64,000 nt of DNA from Scandinavium vulneris_A (GCA_046518185.1 JBKGRZ010000004.1:443468-507467); one strand, 5' to 3'. Positions 26,063 to 35,411 are shown, numbered from the stretch's first letter. Notes: a model not told the origin generated them from the sequence alone. Made by a program: numbers and translations.

Positions 26063-26857
26063 ATGCACGATTTGCGTCCAGTCACCCTTTCGGTCAGCGG
26101 TATCCACAAATCCTTCGGCATGCTTGAGGTGTTGAAAGGTATCTCCATCGAGGCCCAAAAAGGTGACGTAATTTCGATTCTGGGAGCCAGTGGATCCGGG
26201 AAAAGTACGCTGCTGCGCTGCATCAATCTGCTGGAAACCCCGGATGCGGGTGTGGTCAGCGTCGGCGGGGAAACCATCGAGATGAAGCAACACGCCCGTG
26301 GGCACCAGTTGGCGGCGAACCCTAAACAAATAGAGCGTCTGCGTTCGCGCCTCGGGATGGTGTTCCAGAGCTTCAACCTGTGGTCGCACATGACGGTGCT
26401 GCAAAACGTGATTGAAGGGCCGCATTACGTGCTCAAGCGCAACAAGCGCGAATGTATCGAACAGGCGGAGCAGCTGCTGGATCGCGTGGGCCTGCTCAAC
26501 CGCAAAGATTATTACCCGGCCCAGCTTTCCGGCGGACAGCAGCAGCGCGTGGCGATTGCCCGGGCGCTGGCGATGGATCCTGATGTGATGCTGTTCGATG
26601 AGCCGACCTCGGCGCTCGATCCGGAACTGGTGGGTGAAGTGCTGAAAGTGATGCGTAGCCTGGCTGAAGAGGGGCGCACCATGCTGGTGGTGACGCACGA
26701 GCTCGGTTTTGCGCGGCATGTGTCAAACCGCGTGGTGTTCATGCATCAGGGCAATATCGATTGTGAGGGCGCGCCGGACGCGCTGTTTGGTGAGCGGGGA
26801 TCGCCCCGTTTTCAGCAGTTCATCTCCAGCCATTATCAGAAGGAGCAGTCCCTGTGA
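26063..26857 (+). CDS. Polar amino acid ABC transporter ATPase (HisP-type)
   Basis: 264 residues with Walker A (GASGSGKST), Q-loop (MVFQSFNLW), signature LSGGQQQRVAIARAL, Walker B (VMLFDEPTSALDPE) and H-loop VVTHELGFA. These are the motifs of the HisP/GlnQ group. AAAGGAG precedes the ATG. Its stop codon overlaps the GTG start of the lyase gene, tying uptake directly to degradation. Confidence 0.9.
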   Translation: MHDLRPVTLSVSGIHKSFGMLEVLKGISIEAQKGDVISILGASGSGKSTLLRCINLLETPDAGVVSVGGETIEMKQHARGHQLAANPKQIERLRSRLGMVFQSFNLWSHMTVLQNVIEGPHYVLKRNKRECIEQAEQLLDRVGLLNRKDYYPAQLSGGQQQRVAIARALAMDPDVMLFDEPTSALDPELVGEVLKVMRSLAEEGRTMLVVTHELGFARHVSNRVVFMHQGNIDCEGAPDALFGERGSPRFQQFISSHYQKEQSL

Positions 26858-28350
26858 ATGCAACAGTAGAGTGGGGTGATGAACCTTTACGCTGGCAGGA
26901 TGTGGCTCGCGTCGCGCGGGGCAAAGCGACCTTAACCCTCAGCGACAGCATCTGGTCGCGCCTCGCGCAGGGACGCGAAATAGTGGCCCTGATTGTGGCT
27001 TCAGGCCACGTGGCGTATGGCGTTAACACCGGCCTGGGCGCGTTGTGCAATATCAGTTTGCCGGAAGAACAACTCAGCCAGCTGTCGCGCAATACCTTGC
27101 TCAGCCACGCCTGTGGCGTCGGTCCGCTGCTGGATGAGGCGCAAACTCGGGCCATCATGTGTGCAGCGATTGCCAATTACAGCCACGGTAAATCCGGGAT
27201 CTCCCCGGCGATTGTCGAACAGCTATTGGCGTTTTTGAATCAGCAGATTACCCCGCAGGTGCCATCGCAGGGCTCGGTGGGCTATCTCTCGCACATGGCA
27301 CACATTGGCCTGGCGCTGATGGGCGTCGGCGATGTCAGCTGGCGGGGCGCGGTAGTTCCCGCCGAACAGGCGCTGGCCGAGGCCGGGCTTAAGCCGATTT
27401 CACCCGGTGCGAAAGAGGGGCTGAGCCTGGTGAACGGCACGCCGTGCATGACCGGTCTGGCCTGTCTGGCGCTGGACGACGCACAGCGTCTGCTGGATTG
27501 GGCAGACGTCACTGGCGCGATGAGTTTTGAAGCGCTGCGCGGGCAAATCGTCGCCTTCGACGAAGAGATCCTCGCCCTGAAAGCCAGCCCGGGAATTCAG
27601 CACAGCGGTGCCCGCCTGCGCAGATTATTGGCCGACAGCGCGCTACTGGCCGAAAGCGTTGGGGTTCGTACCCAGGATGCGCTCAGTTTGCGCTCAATGC
27701 CGCAGGTTCACGGCGCGTGTCGGGATCAGTTCATTCACGCGCGTCAGCAGGTTGAAACTGAGCTCAACGCCTGCACCGATAATCCGCTGGTGCTCGGCAC
27801 GCCGGATAACTGGCGCGTGGTGTCGCAGGCCAATCCGCACGGTGAATCGGTGGCGATGGCCTGTGATGTGCTGGCGATTGCCATGGCGGAGTTGGGCAGT
27901 ATGTCTGAGCGTCGCCTCGACCGGCTGGTTAACCCGCTGGTGAGCGGCTTACCGGCGTTTCTGGTGGCGAAACCCGGGGTCAATTCCGGGATGATGATCG
28001 CCCAGTACGTGGCGGCCTCGCTGTGCGGTGAGAATAAACAGCTTGCCCAGCCCGCAGTGCTGGATAACTTCGTGACTTCCGCTTTGCAGGAAGACCACTT
28101 AAGCCTCGGTACCGGTAGCGCGCTCAAGCTGCATCGCCTTCTCGGCAACCTGTATCACATCATCGGGATCGAATATCTGCTGGCGGCTCAGGCGCTGCAT
28201 TTCCACGGTGAACATAAACTGGCGCCGGGCACCCGTCAGAGCCTGGCGCTGCTGCGCGAAACCGTCGCCCCGTGGGAAGACGACCGCTGGCTGGCGCCGG
28301 AGATTGGCAAAGCGGTCAACGTGCTTAAACATCATCAACCGGGATATTAG
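26854..28350 (+). CDS. HutH-family lyase lacking the MIO triad; probable ergothionase
   Basis: 498 residues from the GTG at 26854, which overlaps the ATPase stop and has AAGGAG eight bases upstream. It aligns with histidine ammonia-lyase along its whole length: YGVNTGLGAL (catalytic Tyr), NTLLSHACGVGP, NGTP, QVHGACRDQ, TDNPLV, QEDHLSLGT. However, the segment that makes the MIO cofactor, GSVG-ASG-DLAP in HutH, reads GSVGYLSHM here (residues 140-148): Ala-Ser-Gly and the next four residues are gone without a frame break. Other HutH active-site positions are also changed (the usual QDPYSLR is QDALSLR; NFHGE is NPHGE). Histidine deamination by the MIO route is therefore unlikely. Ergothionase, a HutH relative that eliminates trimethylamine from ergothioneine, is known to my knowledge to work without MIO, and fits the neighbours. 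Confidence 0.85.
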   Translation: MNATVEWGDEPLRWQDVARVARGKATLTLSDSIWSRLAQGREIVALIVASGHVAYGVNTGLGALCNISLPEEQLSQLSRNTLLSHACGVGPLLDEAQTRAIMCAAIANYSHGKSGISPAIVEQLLAFLNQQITPQVPSQGSVGYLSHMAHIGLALMGVGDVSWRGAVVPAEQALAEAGLKPISPGAKEGLSLVNGTPCMTGLACLALDDAQRLLDWADVTGAMSFEALRGQIVAFDEEILALKASPGIQHSGARLRRLLADSALLAESVGVRTQDALSLRSMPQVHGACRDQFIHARQQVETELNACTDNPLVLGTPDNWRVVSQANPHGESVAMACDVLAIAMAELGSMSERRLDRLVNPLVSGLPAFLVAKPGVNSGMMIAQYVAASLCGENKQLAQPAVLDNFVTSALQEDHLSLGTGSALKLHRLLGNLYHIIGIEYLLAAQALHFHGEHKLAPGTRQSLALLRETVAPWEDDRWLAPEIGKAVNVLKHHQPGY

Positions 28351-28360
28351 CGAGGCATCC

Positions 28361-29788
28361 ATGTCGTCATTTTCATCAGCCGACCCGCAGACAGGGCAGA
28401 AACAGGGGCGAATTTCCGAAACGCGCTCCATTGATTACATCCCGGATAACGAGCGTCACGGGCAGATTTTCAGCCAGTTCACGCTGTGGTTTGGCGGCAA
28501 TTTACAGATAACCGCGATAGTCACCGGTGCGCTGGCGGTGGTGCTGGGTGGCGACGTGGTGTGGTCGCTGATGGGTCTGCTGGTGGGGCAAGTTCTTGGC
28601 GCGGCGGTGATGTCGCTGCATGCGTTACAGGGTCCACGTCTGGGCTTGCCGCAGATGATAATCAGCCGTGCGCAGTTCGGCGTCTTCGGGGCAGTTATCC
28701 CGCTGGCGCTGGTGTGTGTGATGTACGTCGGTTTCTCGGCCAGCGGTACGGTGCTGGCCGGACAGGCGATGGCCAAACTGCTGGCGGTGAGTAATGAAGC
28801 CGGGATGATCATTTTCAGCGCCATTATTATTGTCATCGCGGTGCTCGGATATAAGGTTATCCATAAACTCGGCAAGGTGGCGAGCATCGTCGGTGTGCTG
28901 GCGTTCGCGTGGCTGTTTGTGTCGCTGCTGTTGGCGACTGATTTCAACACCATCGTGCAGAATAACCATTTCTCATGGGCCAATTTCCTGCTGGCGATTT
29001 CGCTTTCGTCCTCCTGGCAGATCGCATTTTGCCCGTACGTGTCTGACTATTCGCGCTATCTGCCGCGAAATGTCTCCGGTAAAAAGACCTTCTTCGCCGT
29101 TTTCAGCGGCACGGTGTTAGGCACCCAGGCGTCGATGACCCTGGGGGTAATTGCCGCCGCCATCGCCGGAAGCGCGTTTCCGGGGCATGAGGTGAGTTAC
29201 ATCGTCGGCCTGGGGAAAAGCAACGTGATGGCGATGGTTATCTATTTCGCCATCTGCTTTGGCAAAATCACCTTCACCACCCTCAATGCCTACGGCAGCT
29301 TTATGTCGCTGACTACCATCGTGTCTGGCTTTCGCCAGCAGGTGACGCTGAGCCAGAAATGCCGGGTGAGTTTTGTGGTGTTGATGGTGGCGATTTCCTG
29401 CGTGATAGCTCTGCTGAGCGAACCGGCGTTCCTGAAACACTTCACCCATTTCCTGCTGTTTCTGCTGGCGTTCTTCGTGCCCTGGAGTGCGATTAGCCTC
29501 AGCGATTACTACCTGATTTCCCGCCAGCAGGTGGATATCCCGGCGTTGTTTGATCCGACCGCGCGCTACGGTTACTGGAACCTGTTTGGCATCGGGGTGT
29601 ACGTGGTGGGGGTGCTGATTCAGCTTCCGTTCATCGAAAACCCGTTGTTCCATGGGGCACTGACGTGGCTGTTTGCCGGGAATGACGTGTCGTGGATGAT
29701 CGGCTGGTTTGGTACTGCGCTGCTGTATATCGGCTTGCACAAGCTGGATCGTAGAGTATTGCCTGCGCAGACAATTTATCCGTCATAA
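28361..29788 (+). CDS. NCS1-family permease (CodB/Mhp1-like)
   Basis: Inner-membrane transporter of 475 residues with about 12 helices in the nucleobase:cation symporter-1 pattern. Key stretches are FTLWFGGNLQITAIVTGAL, GPRLGLPQMIISRAQFGVFGA and FCPYVSDYSRYLP. Known substrates of NCS1 proteins are cytosine, allantoin, thiamine and hydantoins. Start at 28361 with GCGAGG upstream, ten bases after the lyase stop. In this operon it could carry an imidazole or hydantoin-type intermediate or substrate. A REP element follows the stop. Confidence 0.87.
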   Translation: MSSFSSADPQTGQKQGRISETRSIDYIPDNERHGQIFSQFTLWFGGNLQITAIVTGALAVVLGGDVVWSLMGLLVGQVLGAAVMSLHALQGPRLGLPQMIISRAQFGVFGAVIPLALVCVMYVGFSASGTVLAGQAMAKLLAVSNEAGMIIFSAIIIVIAVLGYKVIHKLGKVASIVGVLAFAWLFVSLLLATDFNTIVQNNHFSWANFLLAISLSSSWQIAFCPYVSDYSRYLPRNVSGKKTFFAVFSGTVLGTQASMTLGVIAAAIAGSAFPGHEVSYIVGLGKSNVMAMVIYFAICFGKITFTTLNAYGSFMSLTTIVSGFRQQVTLSQKCRVSFVVLMVAISCVIALLSEPAFLKHFTHFLLFLLAFFVPWSAISLSDYYLISRQQVDIPALFDPTARYGYWNLFGIGVYVVGVLIQLPFIENPLFHGALTWLFAGNDVSWMIGWFGTALLYIGLHKLDRRVLPAQTIYPS

Positions 29789-29794
29789 AAATTA

Positions 29795-29866
29795 GCCCGG
29801 CGGCGCTTCGCGTGCCTGGCCTACGGGATCGGAATGTAGGCCTGTGCAAGCGAAGTGCCGCCGGGC
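29795..29866. repeat. REP/BIME-type palindromic element
   Basis: GCCCGGCGGCGCTTCGC at the left and GCGAAGTGCCGCCGGGC at the right form a long imperfect stem, with inner CTGGCCTACG / TGTAGGCCTG. Same type and same convergent-gap location as 2751-2823. Confidence 0.82.
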
Positions 29867-29876
29867 AATTTGTGTG

Positions 29877-31250
29877 TTATGCCTGCGGGTCAATCAACCA
29901 GGTGCCGGGTTTATCCACGGTGATGGTCGCGCTCCGAGTCAGCTGCCCGTTACGCAGCGTCAGCTGGTATTTGCCCGGGGAGAATTGCACCGCCGCATAG
30001 CCGTTCACCGGGGTTGGCATTTTCTGCACTTTGCCGTTCACTTCCAGCTGATCACCATTCGCCACGTGAATATACACCCGGGTGAGGGCGGCCCCCGCTC
30101 CTGCTGATTTGGCGATGGTCCCGGTTGGTGCGGCGCTGCGTACCGGGGCGGTGGACGCCACCTCGGTGGATGCGCTGCGACCAAACAATATTCCTCCGGC
30201 GACCAGACCCACCAGCACGCCAGCGGCAATCTGTAACGGCGTGCGCTGCTTTTTCCACCAGGGTTCGGCGGCGTTGGGTTCTTTCGGCGGCTGCTCCACC
30301 GGAACTAACATCGACCCGGTCGGGCTGGCCGACGGCAGTTCCCCGGCCTGGTTCAGGGGAATACCCGCCAGCGCGGCGAACTCGGCGATGGTCTGCGGAC
30401 GGTCTTCCGGTCGCAGGGCCAGCGTGCGGTCAATGGCCTGCAACAACGGCAGGGAATACCCTTCCGGGGCGCTTTCAGCCAGCGGAACGCAGTTATCCTG
30501 AATACTGCGCGTGACGCTGGCGGGCGGACGATTGCCGGTGATCAGCGTGTAGAGGATCGCGCCCAGGGAATAGATATCGGTCCACGGGCCGGGCGGATTG
30601 TCGATATCGTCAGAATATTGTTCCAGCGGAGTAAAGCCCGGATGCAGCAGCGTTTTATTCACTTCACCATTTTCACCGCTGGTCTGGCGCAGAGCCCCAA
30701 ATTCCAGCAGCAGCGGCAGGCCGTTGTCCTGGATATGGATGCTGTTGAGCGACAGCCGACAATGGATAAAGCCTTTGTCATGCAGCGCCGCCAGCGCCCC
30801 GCAGAGCATTGGCAGCATTCGGCGCAGCCAGGCTTCGTTGATCTGTTCGGGATGCTGCTGGAAGAGATCGGCCAGCGAGACGCCGCTGTAAACCGGGGTC
30901 GCGGCGTAGGCCGTTTCGTTATAGGTCCAGAAACGCAGAATTTGCACCACGTTCGGGTGATTCAGGCGCGCAAGCTGGCGGGCTTCGTGAATAAACCCCT
31001 CCAGCCCGACGCTAAACGCCGACTGATCTTGCTTGCTGCGCGGCACCAGACGCTGGCTCTCGCTGCGAACGGTCAGGGTGCGCGGTAAAAATTCGCGGAT
31101 CGCCACCTGACGTTCGAGCTGATGGTCCAGGGCGCGGTAGACGATGTTGTCGTTACTGGTGTCAATGACATCCTGAATTTCAAACTCATCAAAACGATAA
31201 CCTGGGGGCAGAGCGTCGGGCGGTCGCTGTGTGTAATCGGTATCTGTCAT
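29877..31250 (-). CDS. Membrane-anchored Ser/Thr kinase-like protein, probable pseudokinase
   Basis: 457 residues. Residues 20-300 have the protein-kinase fold pattern: HEARQLARLNHPNVV, then WTDIYSLGAILYTLITGNRPP. The catalytic positions are replaced: the VAIK lysine is Arg (VAIRE, residue 52), the HRD motif is HCR (163-165) with no Asp, the DFG motif is EFG (183-185), and the Lys/Asn of the catalytic loop are also lost. A single transmembrane helix at about 338-357 is followed by a periplasmic tail with a PEGA-like beta domain (VYIHVANGDQLEVNGKVQ). It probably senses or scaffolds rather than phosphorylates. It is last in a three-gene minus-strand group with two exported proteins. It would be annotated automatically as an active kinase. 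Confidence 0.8.
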   Translation of the reverse strand: MTDTDYTQRPPDALPPGYRFDEFEIQDVIDTSNDNIVYRALDHQLERQVAIREFLPRTLTVRSESQRLVPRSKQDQSAFSVGLEGFIHEARQLARLNHPNVVQILRFWTYNETAYAATPVYSGVSLADLFQQHPEQINEAWLRRMLPMLCGALAALHDKGFIHCRLSLNSIHIQDNGLPLLLEFGALRQTSGENGEVNKTLLHPGFTPLEQYSDDIDNPPGPWTDIYSLGAILYTLITGNRPPASVTRSIQDNCVPLAESAPEGYSLPLLQAIDRTLALRPEDRPQTIAEFAALAGIPLNQAGELPSASPTGSMLVPVEQPPKEPNAAEPWWKKQRTPLQIAAGVLVGLVAGGILFGRSASTEVASTAPVRSAAPTGTIAKSAGAGAALTRVYIHVANGDQLEVNGKVQKMPTPVNGYAAVQFSPGKYQLTLRNGQLTRSATITVDKPGTWLIDPQA

Positions 31251-31281
31251 GCTACGGATCTCAGCTCTTTAAGTGACAACA

Positions 31282-32232
31282 TCAATTCTGGGTGCGCCAT
31301 GCGCCGACTGCCGGATCGCGTAACTGCGTTTGCAGCGAGTCAATCAACAGCAGGGTCATCGGGGATTTCGGCTCCAGCCAACCCGCCCAGGCTTTACGCA
31401 CCTGATTGAGCTGCGTTTGCAGGCTGGCTTCATCCATCGCCATTTCACGCGGGACTTTGACGGCAATGGTGCCGGTCGCCACCCAGGCGTTGAGTTCAGG
31501 TTTGTACGGCAGGATCATCCAGCTCTGCGGTGCCTGTTCGTTGCTCACCACCATCCGCTCGTTGTTGAGCGTGGTAATCAGCAGGCTGTTGGCATCGGCC
31601 CCGTCGCGCAGACCGCTGACCGGGAAACCGTGGACGAAGGTCATCGGCAGACGCTTCTCGCCCGCGCTGCCGCTCTGGACAACCTCGCTACGACCGCTTA
31701 ACCAGCCACCTTTTTCACATAGGCCATCGGGGATAAACAGCGCCGATGCGCCGGAACCGGCGGTCCAGAAGGTGCGCAAATGGCAGCCATCCTGCAAGGT
31801 AAATTCCTGCCACGGAGTTCTGTCGGCGGGAACAGATTTTTCGTTGGATTGCGTTGGGGCGGCGGCATCGCTTTCCTGAATGGGTGTCACGTTGACATCC
31901 CAGTCGCTGTCGCGATCGGCTGTACCAAAGGCCAGCATCGCGCCCTGCGGATCTTCCATTCGCCAATGCACCCGTTGTAGGGTCGAACACTGGCTTTCGA
32001 GCAGCGTGCCGAGTCGCGGCATAAACCCGTTCAGGATAGACGGGTTCTGATCGCCGTTAGCCACAATGCGCAACGGTAATTCTTTCGCACACCAGCTCTG
32101 CGGCGAATTACTTTTGATGTTATCAATCCAGATATCCAGCTTCTGCGAGGGTGACTGGACAAAACGGTAGTTTTCCGCCCAGGCGCCAGAAGATGCCAGC
32201 AGTAATGCCACACCTGAAAGCCAGAATTTCAT
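31282..32232 (-). CDS. Exported protein of unknown function, partner of the kinase-like gene
   Basis: 316 residues with a clear signal peptide (MKFWLSGVALLLASSGAWA, cleaved before ENYRF). Five or so cysteines (WCAKE, ESQCSTL, DGCHLR, LCEKGG) could form disulfides in the periplasm. I recognise no domain. It lies 31 bases upstream of the kinase-like gene and 57 bases downstream of a lipoprotein gene on the same strand, suggesting one envelope complex. Confidence 0.7.
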   Translation of the reverse strand: MKFWLSGVALLLASSGAWAENYRFVQSPSQKLDIWIDNIKSNSPQSWCAKELPLRIVANGDQNPSILNGFMPRLGTLLESQCSTLQRVHWRMEDPQGAMLAFGTADRDSDWDVNVTPIQESDAAAPTQSNEKSVPADRTPWQEFTLQDGCHLRTFWTAGSGASALFIPDGLCEKGGWLSGRSEVVQSGSAGEKRLPMTFVHGFPVSGLRDGADANSLLITTLNNERMVVSNEQAPQSWMILPYKPELNAWVATGTIAVKVPREMAMDEASLQTQLNQVRKAWAGWLEPKSPMTLLLIDSLQTQLRDPAVGAWRTQN

Positions 32233-32289
32233 AGATTTCCTTTATGCATCCAAAAACGGGTAAACAGAAACGCGGGGACAGAATAAAGA

Positions 32290-32787
32290 TTAGTTAATAA
32301 TCCAGGTTCCGCTGTTGGCGTTCTGACAAGCCTTACTGTTGCTATCCACGTTCACGCAGGTAGTTTTTTTGCTGCCACCCTTCCGGGCGCGCGGGCGATC
32401 TTTCTTCAGCGTTTGCGCATACAGCTCGCTTTTCACCAACGCGCGCGGCGGCACGTAGCCCATCAGCTCCTGCTTATCTTCTTGTGCAATCGCCAGCCAG
32501 TCGTTCTCGACGCTGCCGAGCACGGTGTAGGTTTTGCCGTTTTCCAGCTCGCCCAGCACCTTGCCGCCAAAATCAGGCGTATTCATGACTGAACCGGCAT
32601 ACAGCGCCCGGTAGCTGGCATTGATGGGGGTAAATTCTTTGGGTACGGCAACGATATAACGATGGGTAAGCGTGACGCCATTCACCTGGCTTGTGACCAG
32701 GGTGTCGTCAGTCATTTTCGGCGCAGGGGCTTTACAGCCGACCAGCACGGTGACGACCAATAGAGGCAATAAATTTCGCAATTTCAT
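32290..32787 (-). CDS. SH3-like domain lipoprotein
   Basis: 165 residues with a lipoprotein signal peptide (LLPLLVVTVLVGC, lipobox Cys at about residue 18) and a C-terminal half that resembles a bacterial SH3 domain (LENGKTYTVLGSVENDWLAIAQED). A basic stretch (KKDRPRARKGGSKK) and two Cys near the end are notable. It is first in the group with the exported protein and pseudokinase. The 278-bp gap upstream holds its promoter and the hairpin that ends ydeP. Confidence 0.7.
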   Translation of the reverse strand: MKLRNLLPLLVVTVLVGCKAPAPKMTDDTLVTSQVNGVTLTHRYIVAVPKEFTPINASYRALYAGSVMNTPDFGGKVLGELENGKTYTVLGSVENDWLAIAQEDKQELMGYVPPRALVKSELYAQTLKKDRPRARKGGSKKTTCVNVDSNSKACQNANSGTWIIN

Positions 32788-32990
32788 TCTGACGTTCCCT
32801 GCAACTCGAATGGTTTTGGGTATGGATATTTAACAAGTGTTTAGCACGGATGGGTTGATTTTACATAGCCTGATTAACAATACAATGCTGCTTACACGGA
32901 TATTTCTGGTGCATCGGTTTGATTTATAAGCAAAGGCAGCGGCTGGCAGCGGTTTCTGCCGAGATTTACCTCAATGTGGGGGACCAAAGG

Positions 32991-33019
32991 AATGACTCCC
33001 GGCGAGGGTGGGAGTCATT
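32991..33019 (-). terminator. Hairpin downstream of the ydeP-like gene
   Basis: AATGACTCCC and GGGAGTCATT form a perfect 10-bp stem with a 9-base loop, about 47 bases beyond the stop at 33066. The T-run is weak (TTCCTTT). Confidence 0.6.
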
Positions 33020-33065
33020 TATGGCGTGAATGATTACTGCTTTTTATCCATCTCTTCTCTGGCGT

Positions 33066-35411
33066 CTATGGCCTTACAGTAGGATGGTCAGGGTTTGGCG
33101 TAAACGACAAAATTGCCTTTGCTTCTAGCGGACGGATCTCTTTCGAGCGCAGGGTGACCCTGACCGGCACCGATTTATATGACGGGGTGCCGCTGTCTTC
33201 ATCCAGATAATTCAGCGGCACCAGCACATTGGCTTCCGGGTAATACGCCCCGACCGAGCCGGGCGCGATGTTATAGGCCACCACGGTAATATCCTCTAAG
33301 CGCTGGTCACTGCCGGGTAGCGCGGTGGCAATATCCACCCGATCGCCATGCTCCAGCCCGAGCTGCGCCATATCGCCCTCATTCATAAACAGCACATCCC
33401 GTCGACCAAACACGCCGCGGTAACGGTCATCCAGCGCGTAAATGGTGGTGTTGTACTGATCATGGCTGCGCAGGGTTATCATGCGTAAAGTCTGTTCCCC
33501 TTCACCTTTGGCATTCTCATCAACGCCGTGAAACACCGAGAACATTGCTTTGCCGCTGGCGGTGGGCCAGACACGTTCCGTTGGCGGGAGTGGCATGCGA
33601 AAACCGCCCGGAACGCGGATCCGTCGGTTGTAATCGGTAAAGCCAGGAATGGTTTTTTCAATCAGATCGCGAATGCGGTCGTAATCGGCGATCAGTTCGG
33701 TCCAGGCGACTTTGCTGTGACGCAGGGTCGCTTTCGCCATCCCCGCAACAATCGCTGGTTCTGAGAGCAGCTGTGGCGAGGCAGGTTTTAACTTGCCGGA
33801 GGAGGCGTGAACCATCGACATTGAATCTTCCACGGTGATCGACTGCCGACCGGTTTGTTGCAAATCCAGCTCGGTGCGGCCCAGACACGGGAAAATGTAG
33901 GTTTCTTTGGCAACCAGCAGATGGGTGCGATTGAGTTTGGTGCCGACGTGGACGCTCAAATCGAGTTTTTGCATCGCCGGGAACGCCTGTGCGTGGTCGG
34001 GCATCGCCACTGCAAAGTTACCCCCGAGGCAGAGCATCGCTTTGGCCTGCCCGGCAATCATCGCCTGAGTCGCCATCACCGCATCATGTCCGTGTTTTGC
34101 CGGAGGGGTAAAGCCAAACACCTCTTCGAGCCGGGAAAGGAACGCGGGCGTCGGTTTTTCCGTAATGCCCACCGTGCGGTTGCCCTGCACGTTGGAGTGC
34201 CCGCGCAACGGACAAATGCCCGCGCCTGGTTTGCCGATATTGCCGCGCATCAGCAGCAGGTCAGCAATCAAGCGCACGTTGGCAGTGCCTTTATTGTGCT
34301 GGGTCACGCCCATGCCGTAGGTGATGATGGTGGCGTTCGATTTGGCGTAGGCCGTGGCTACGCTTTCCAGTTGAGCCCGGGTTAAGCCGGATTCCTGCTC
34401 GATAGCATCCCAGCCTGTGGCGCGAATATCCGCGGCGAAATCCTCAAAGCCCTCGGTGTGGGTGCGAATAAATTCTGCATCCAGCACGCCGCCACGTTCC
34501 GCATCAAACCCCAGCAGATGTTTGGCAATGCCTTTTAAGGCCGCGGCATCGCCTCCAGCTTTGACCTGTAAATAGGTCGATGCGATATCCGTCGAACTGT
34601 AGGTCGCCATCTCGATAACGCTCTGCGGATCAGCAAAACGCTCCAGGGCGCGCTCCCGCAGTGGGTTAAAGACGATGATCGGCACCCCGCGTCGGGCCAA
34701 CTCGTGCAAAGTGCCCATCATCCGCGGATGGTTGGTGCCCGGGTTATGACCAATGGAAATCACCAGCTCGGTTTTATCAAAATCGTCGAGCGAGACCGTG
34801 CCCTTACCGATACCAATCGAACGCGGTAAACCGGTGCTGGTGGCTTCGTGGCACATATTGGAACAGTCGGGGAAGTTATTGGTGCCGAGTTCGCGGGCAA
34901 AGAGCTGGAATAAATACGCGGCTTCGTTTGAGGCGCGACCGGAGGTGTAGAACTCGACCTCCTCCGGGGCCAGCCCGCGCAGAATTTCGCCGATGCGCGC
35001 GAAGGCTTGCTCCCATTCGACCGGACACAGGGTATCACTGGCGGGGTCGTACATCAGCGGATGCGTCAGACGGCCATAGCCCTCCAGTTCAAAATCACTT
35101 TTCTCCAGCAGCGCTGTGACGCTATTAGCGGCAAGGAATTCCGGGGTAACGCGTTTGCTGGTCGCTTCCCAGGTCACAGCTTTGGCACCGTTTTCGCAGA
35201 ACTGGAAGGTGGATTTATGTTCCTTATCCGGCCATGCGCAGCCGGGGCAATCGAACCCGTCCGGCTGATTGGTTCGCAGCAACGTGGCGGGGGCGTCAAG
35301 GGTGTCCATTTGGGTCCGCACCGCAATCGCCGTGGCTTTCAGCGCTCCCCATCCACCAGCAGGCCCATCGTAATGTCTTATTCCGGGTACTGCACGTCGT
35401 TTGTTGCTCAT
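33066..35411 (-). CDS. ydeP: FdhF/YdeP-family molybdopterin oxidoreductase
   Basis: 781 residues of the formate dehydrogenase H-like/YdeP group. The N-terminal DGFDCPGCAWPD holds a two-cysteine motif, then the molybdopterin domains: SNMCHEATSTGLPRSIGIGKGTVSL, GHNPGTNHPRM, GNIGKPGAGICPLRGHSNVQGNRT. The C-terminal MopB domain has LRSHDQYNTTIY. E. coli YdeP (759 residues) contributes to acid resistance; its electron partner and substrate are not known. No signal or Tat peptide, so it is cytoplasmic. Start ATG at 35411 with AGGAAC upstream. Confidence 0.88.
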   Translation of the reverse strand: MSNKRRAVPGIRHYDGPAGGWGALKATAIAVRTQMDTLDAPATLLRTNQPDGFDCPGCAWPDKEHKSTFQFCENGAKAVTWEATSKRVTPEFLAANSVTALLEKSDFELEGYGRLTHPLMYDPASDTLCPVEWEQAFARIGEILRGLAPEEVEFYTSGRASNEAAYLFQLFARELGTNNFPDCSNMCHEATSTGLPRSIGIGKGTVSLDDFDKTELVISIGHNPGTNHPRMMGTLHELARRGVPIIVFNPLRERALERFADPQSVIEMATYSSTDIASTYLQVKAGGDAAALKGIAKHLLGFDAERGGVLDAEFIRTHTEGFEDFAADIRATGWDAIEQESGLTRAQLESVATAYAKSNATIITYGMGVTQHNKGTANVRLIADLLLMRGNIGKPGAGICPLRGHSNVQGNRTVGITEKPTPAFLSRLEEVFGFTPPAKHGHDAVMATQAMIAGQAKAMLCLGGNFAVAMPDHAQAFPAMQKLDLSVHVGTKLNRTHLLVAKETYIFPCLGRTELDLQQTGRQSITVEDSMSMVHASSGKLKPASPQLLSEPAIVAGMAKATLRHSKVAWTELIADYDRIRDLIEKTIPGFTDYNRRIRVPGGFRMPLPPTERVWPTASGKAMFSVFHGVDENAKGEGEQTLRMITLRSHDQYNTTIYALDDRYRGVFGRRDVLFMNEGDMAQLGLEHGDRVDIATALPGSDQRLEDITVVAYNIAPGSVGAYYPEANVLVPLNYLDEDSGTPSYKSVPVRVTLRSKEIRPLEAKAILSFTPNPDHPTVRP

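Noticed and set aside
26854..28350. Plain annotation as histidine ammonia-lyase hutH
   Set aside because: The MIO-forming Ala-Ser-Gly segment is deleted in frame and other active-site residues differ; kept as a HutH-family lyase with a different likely substrate.
29877..31250. Active serine/threonine kinase
   Set aside because: The Lys, the HRD Asp and the DFG Asp are all replaced, so I call it a probable pseudokinase.
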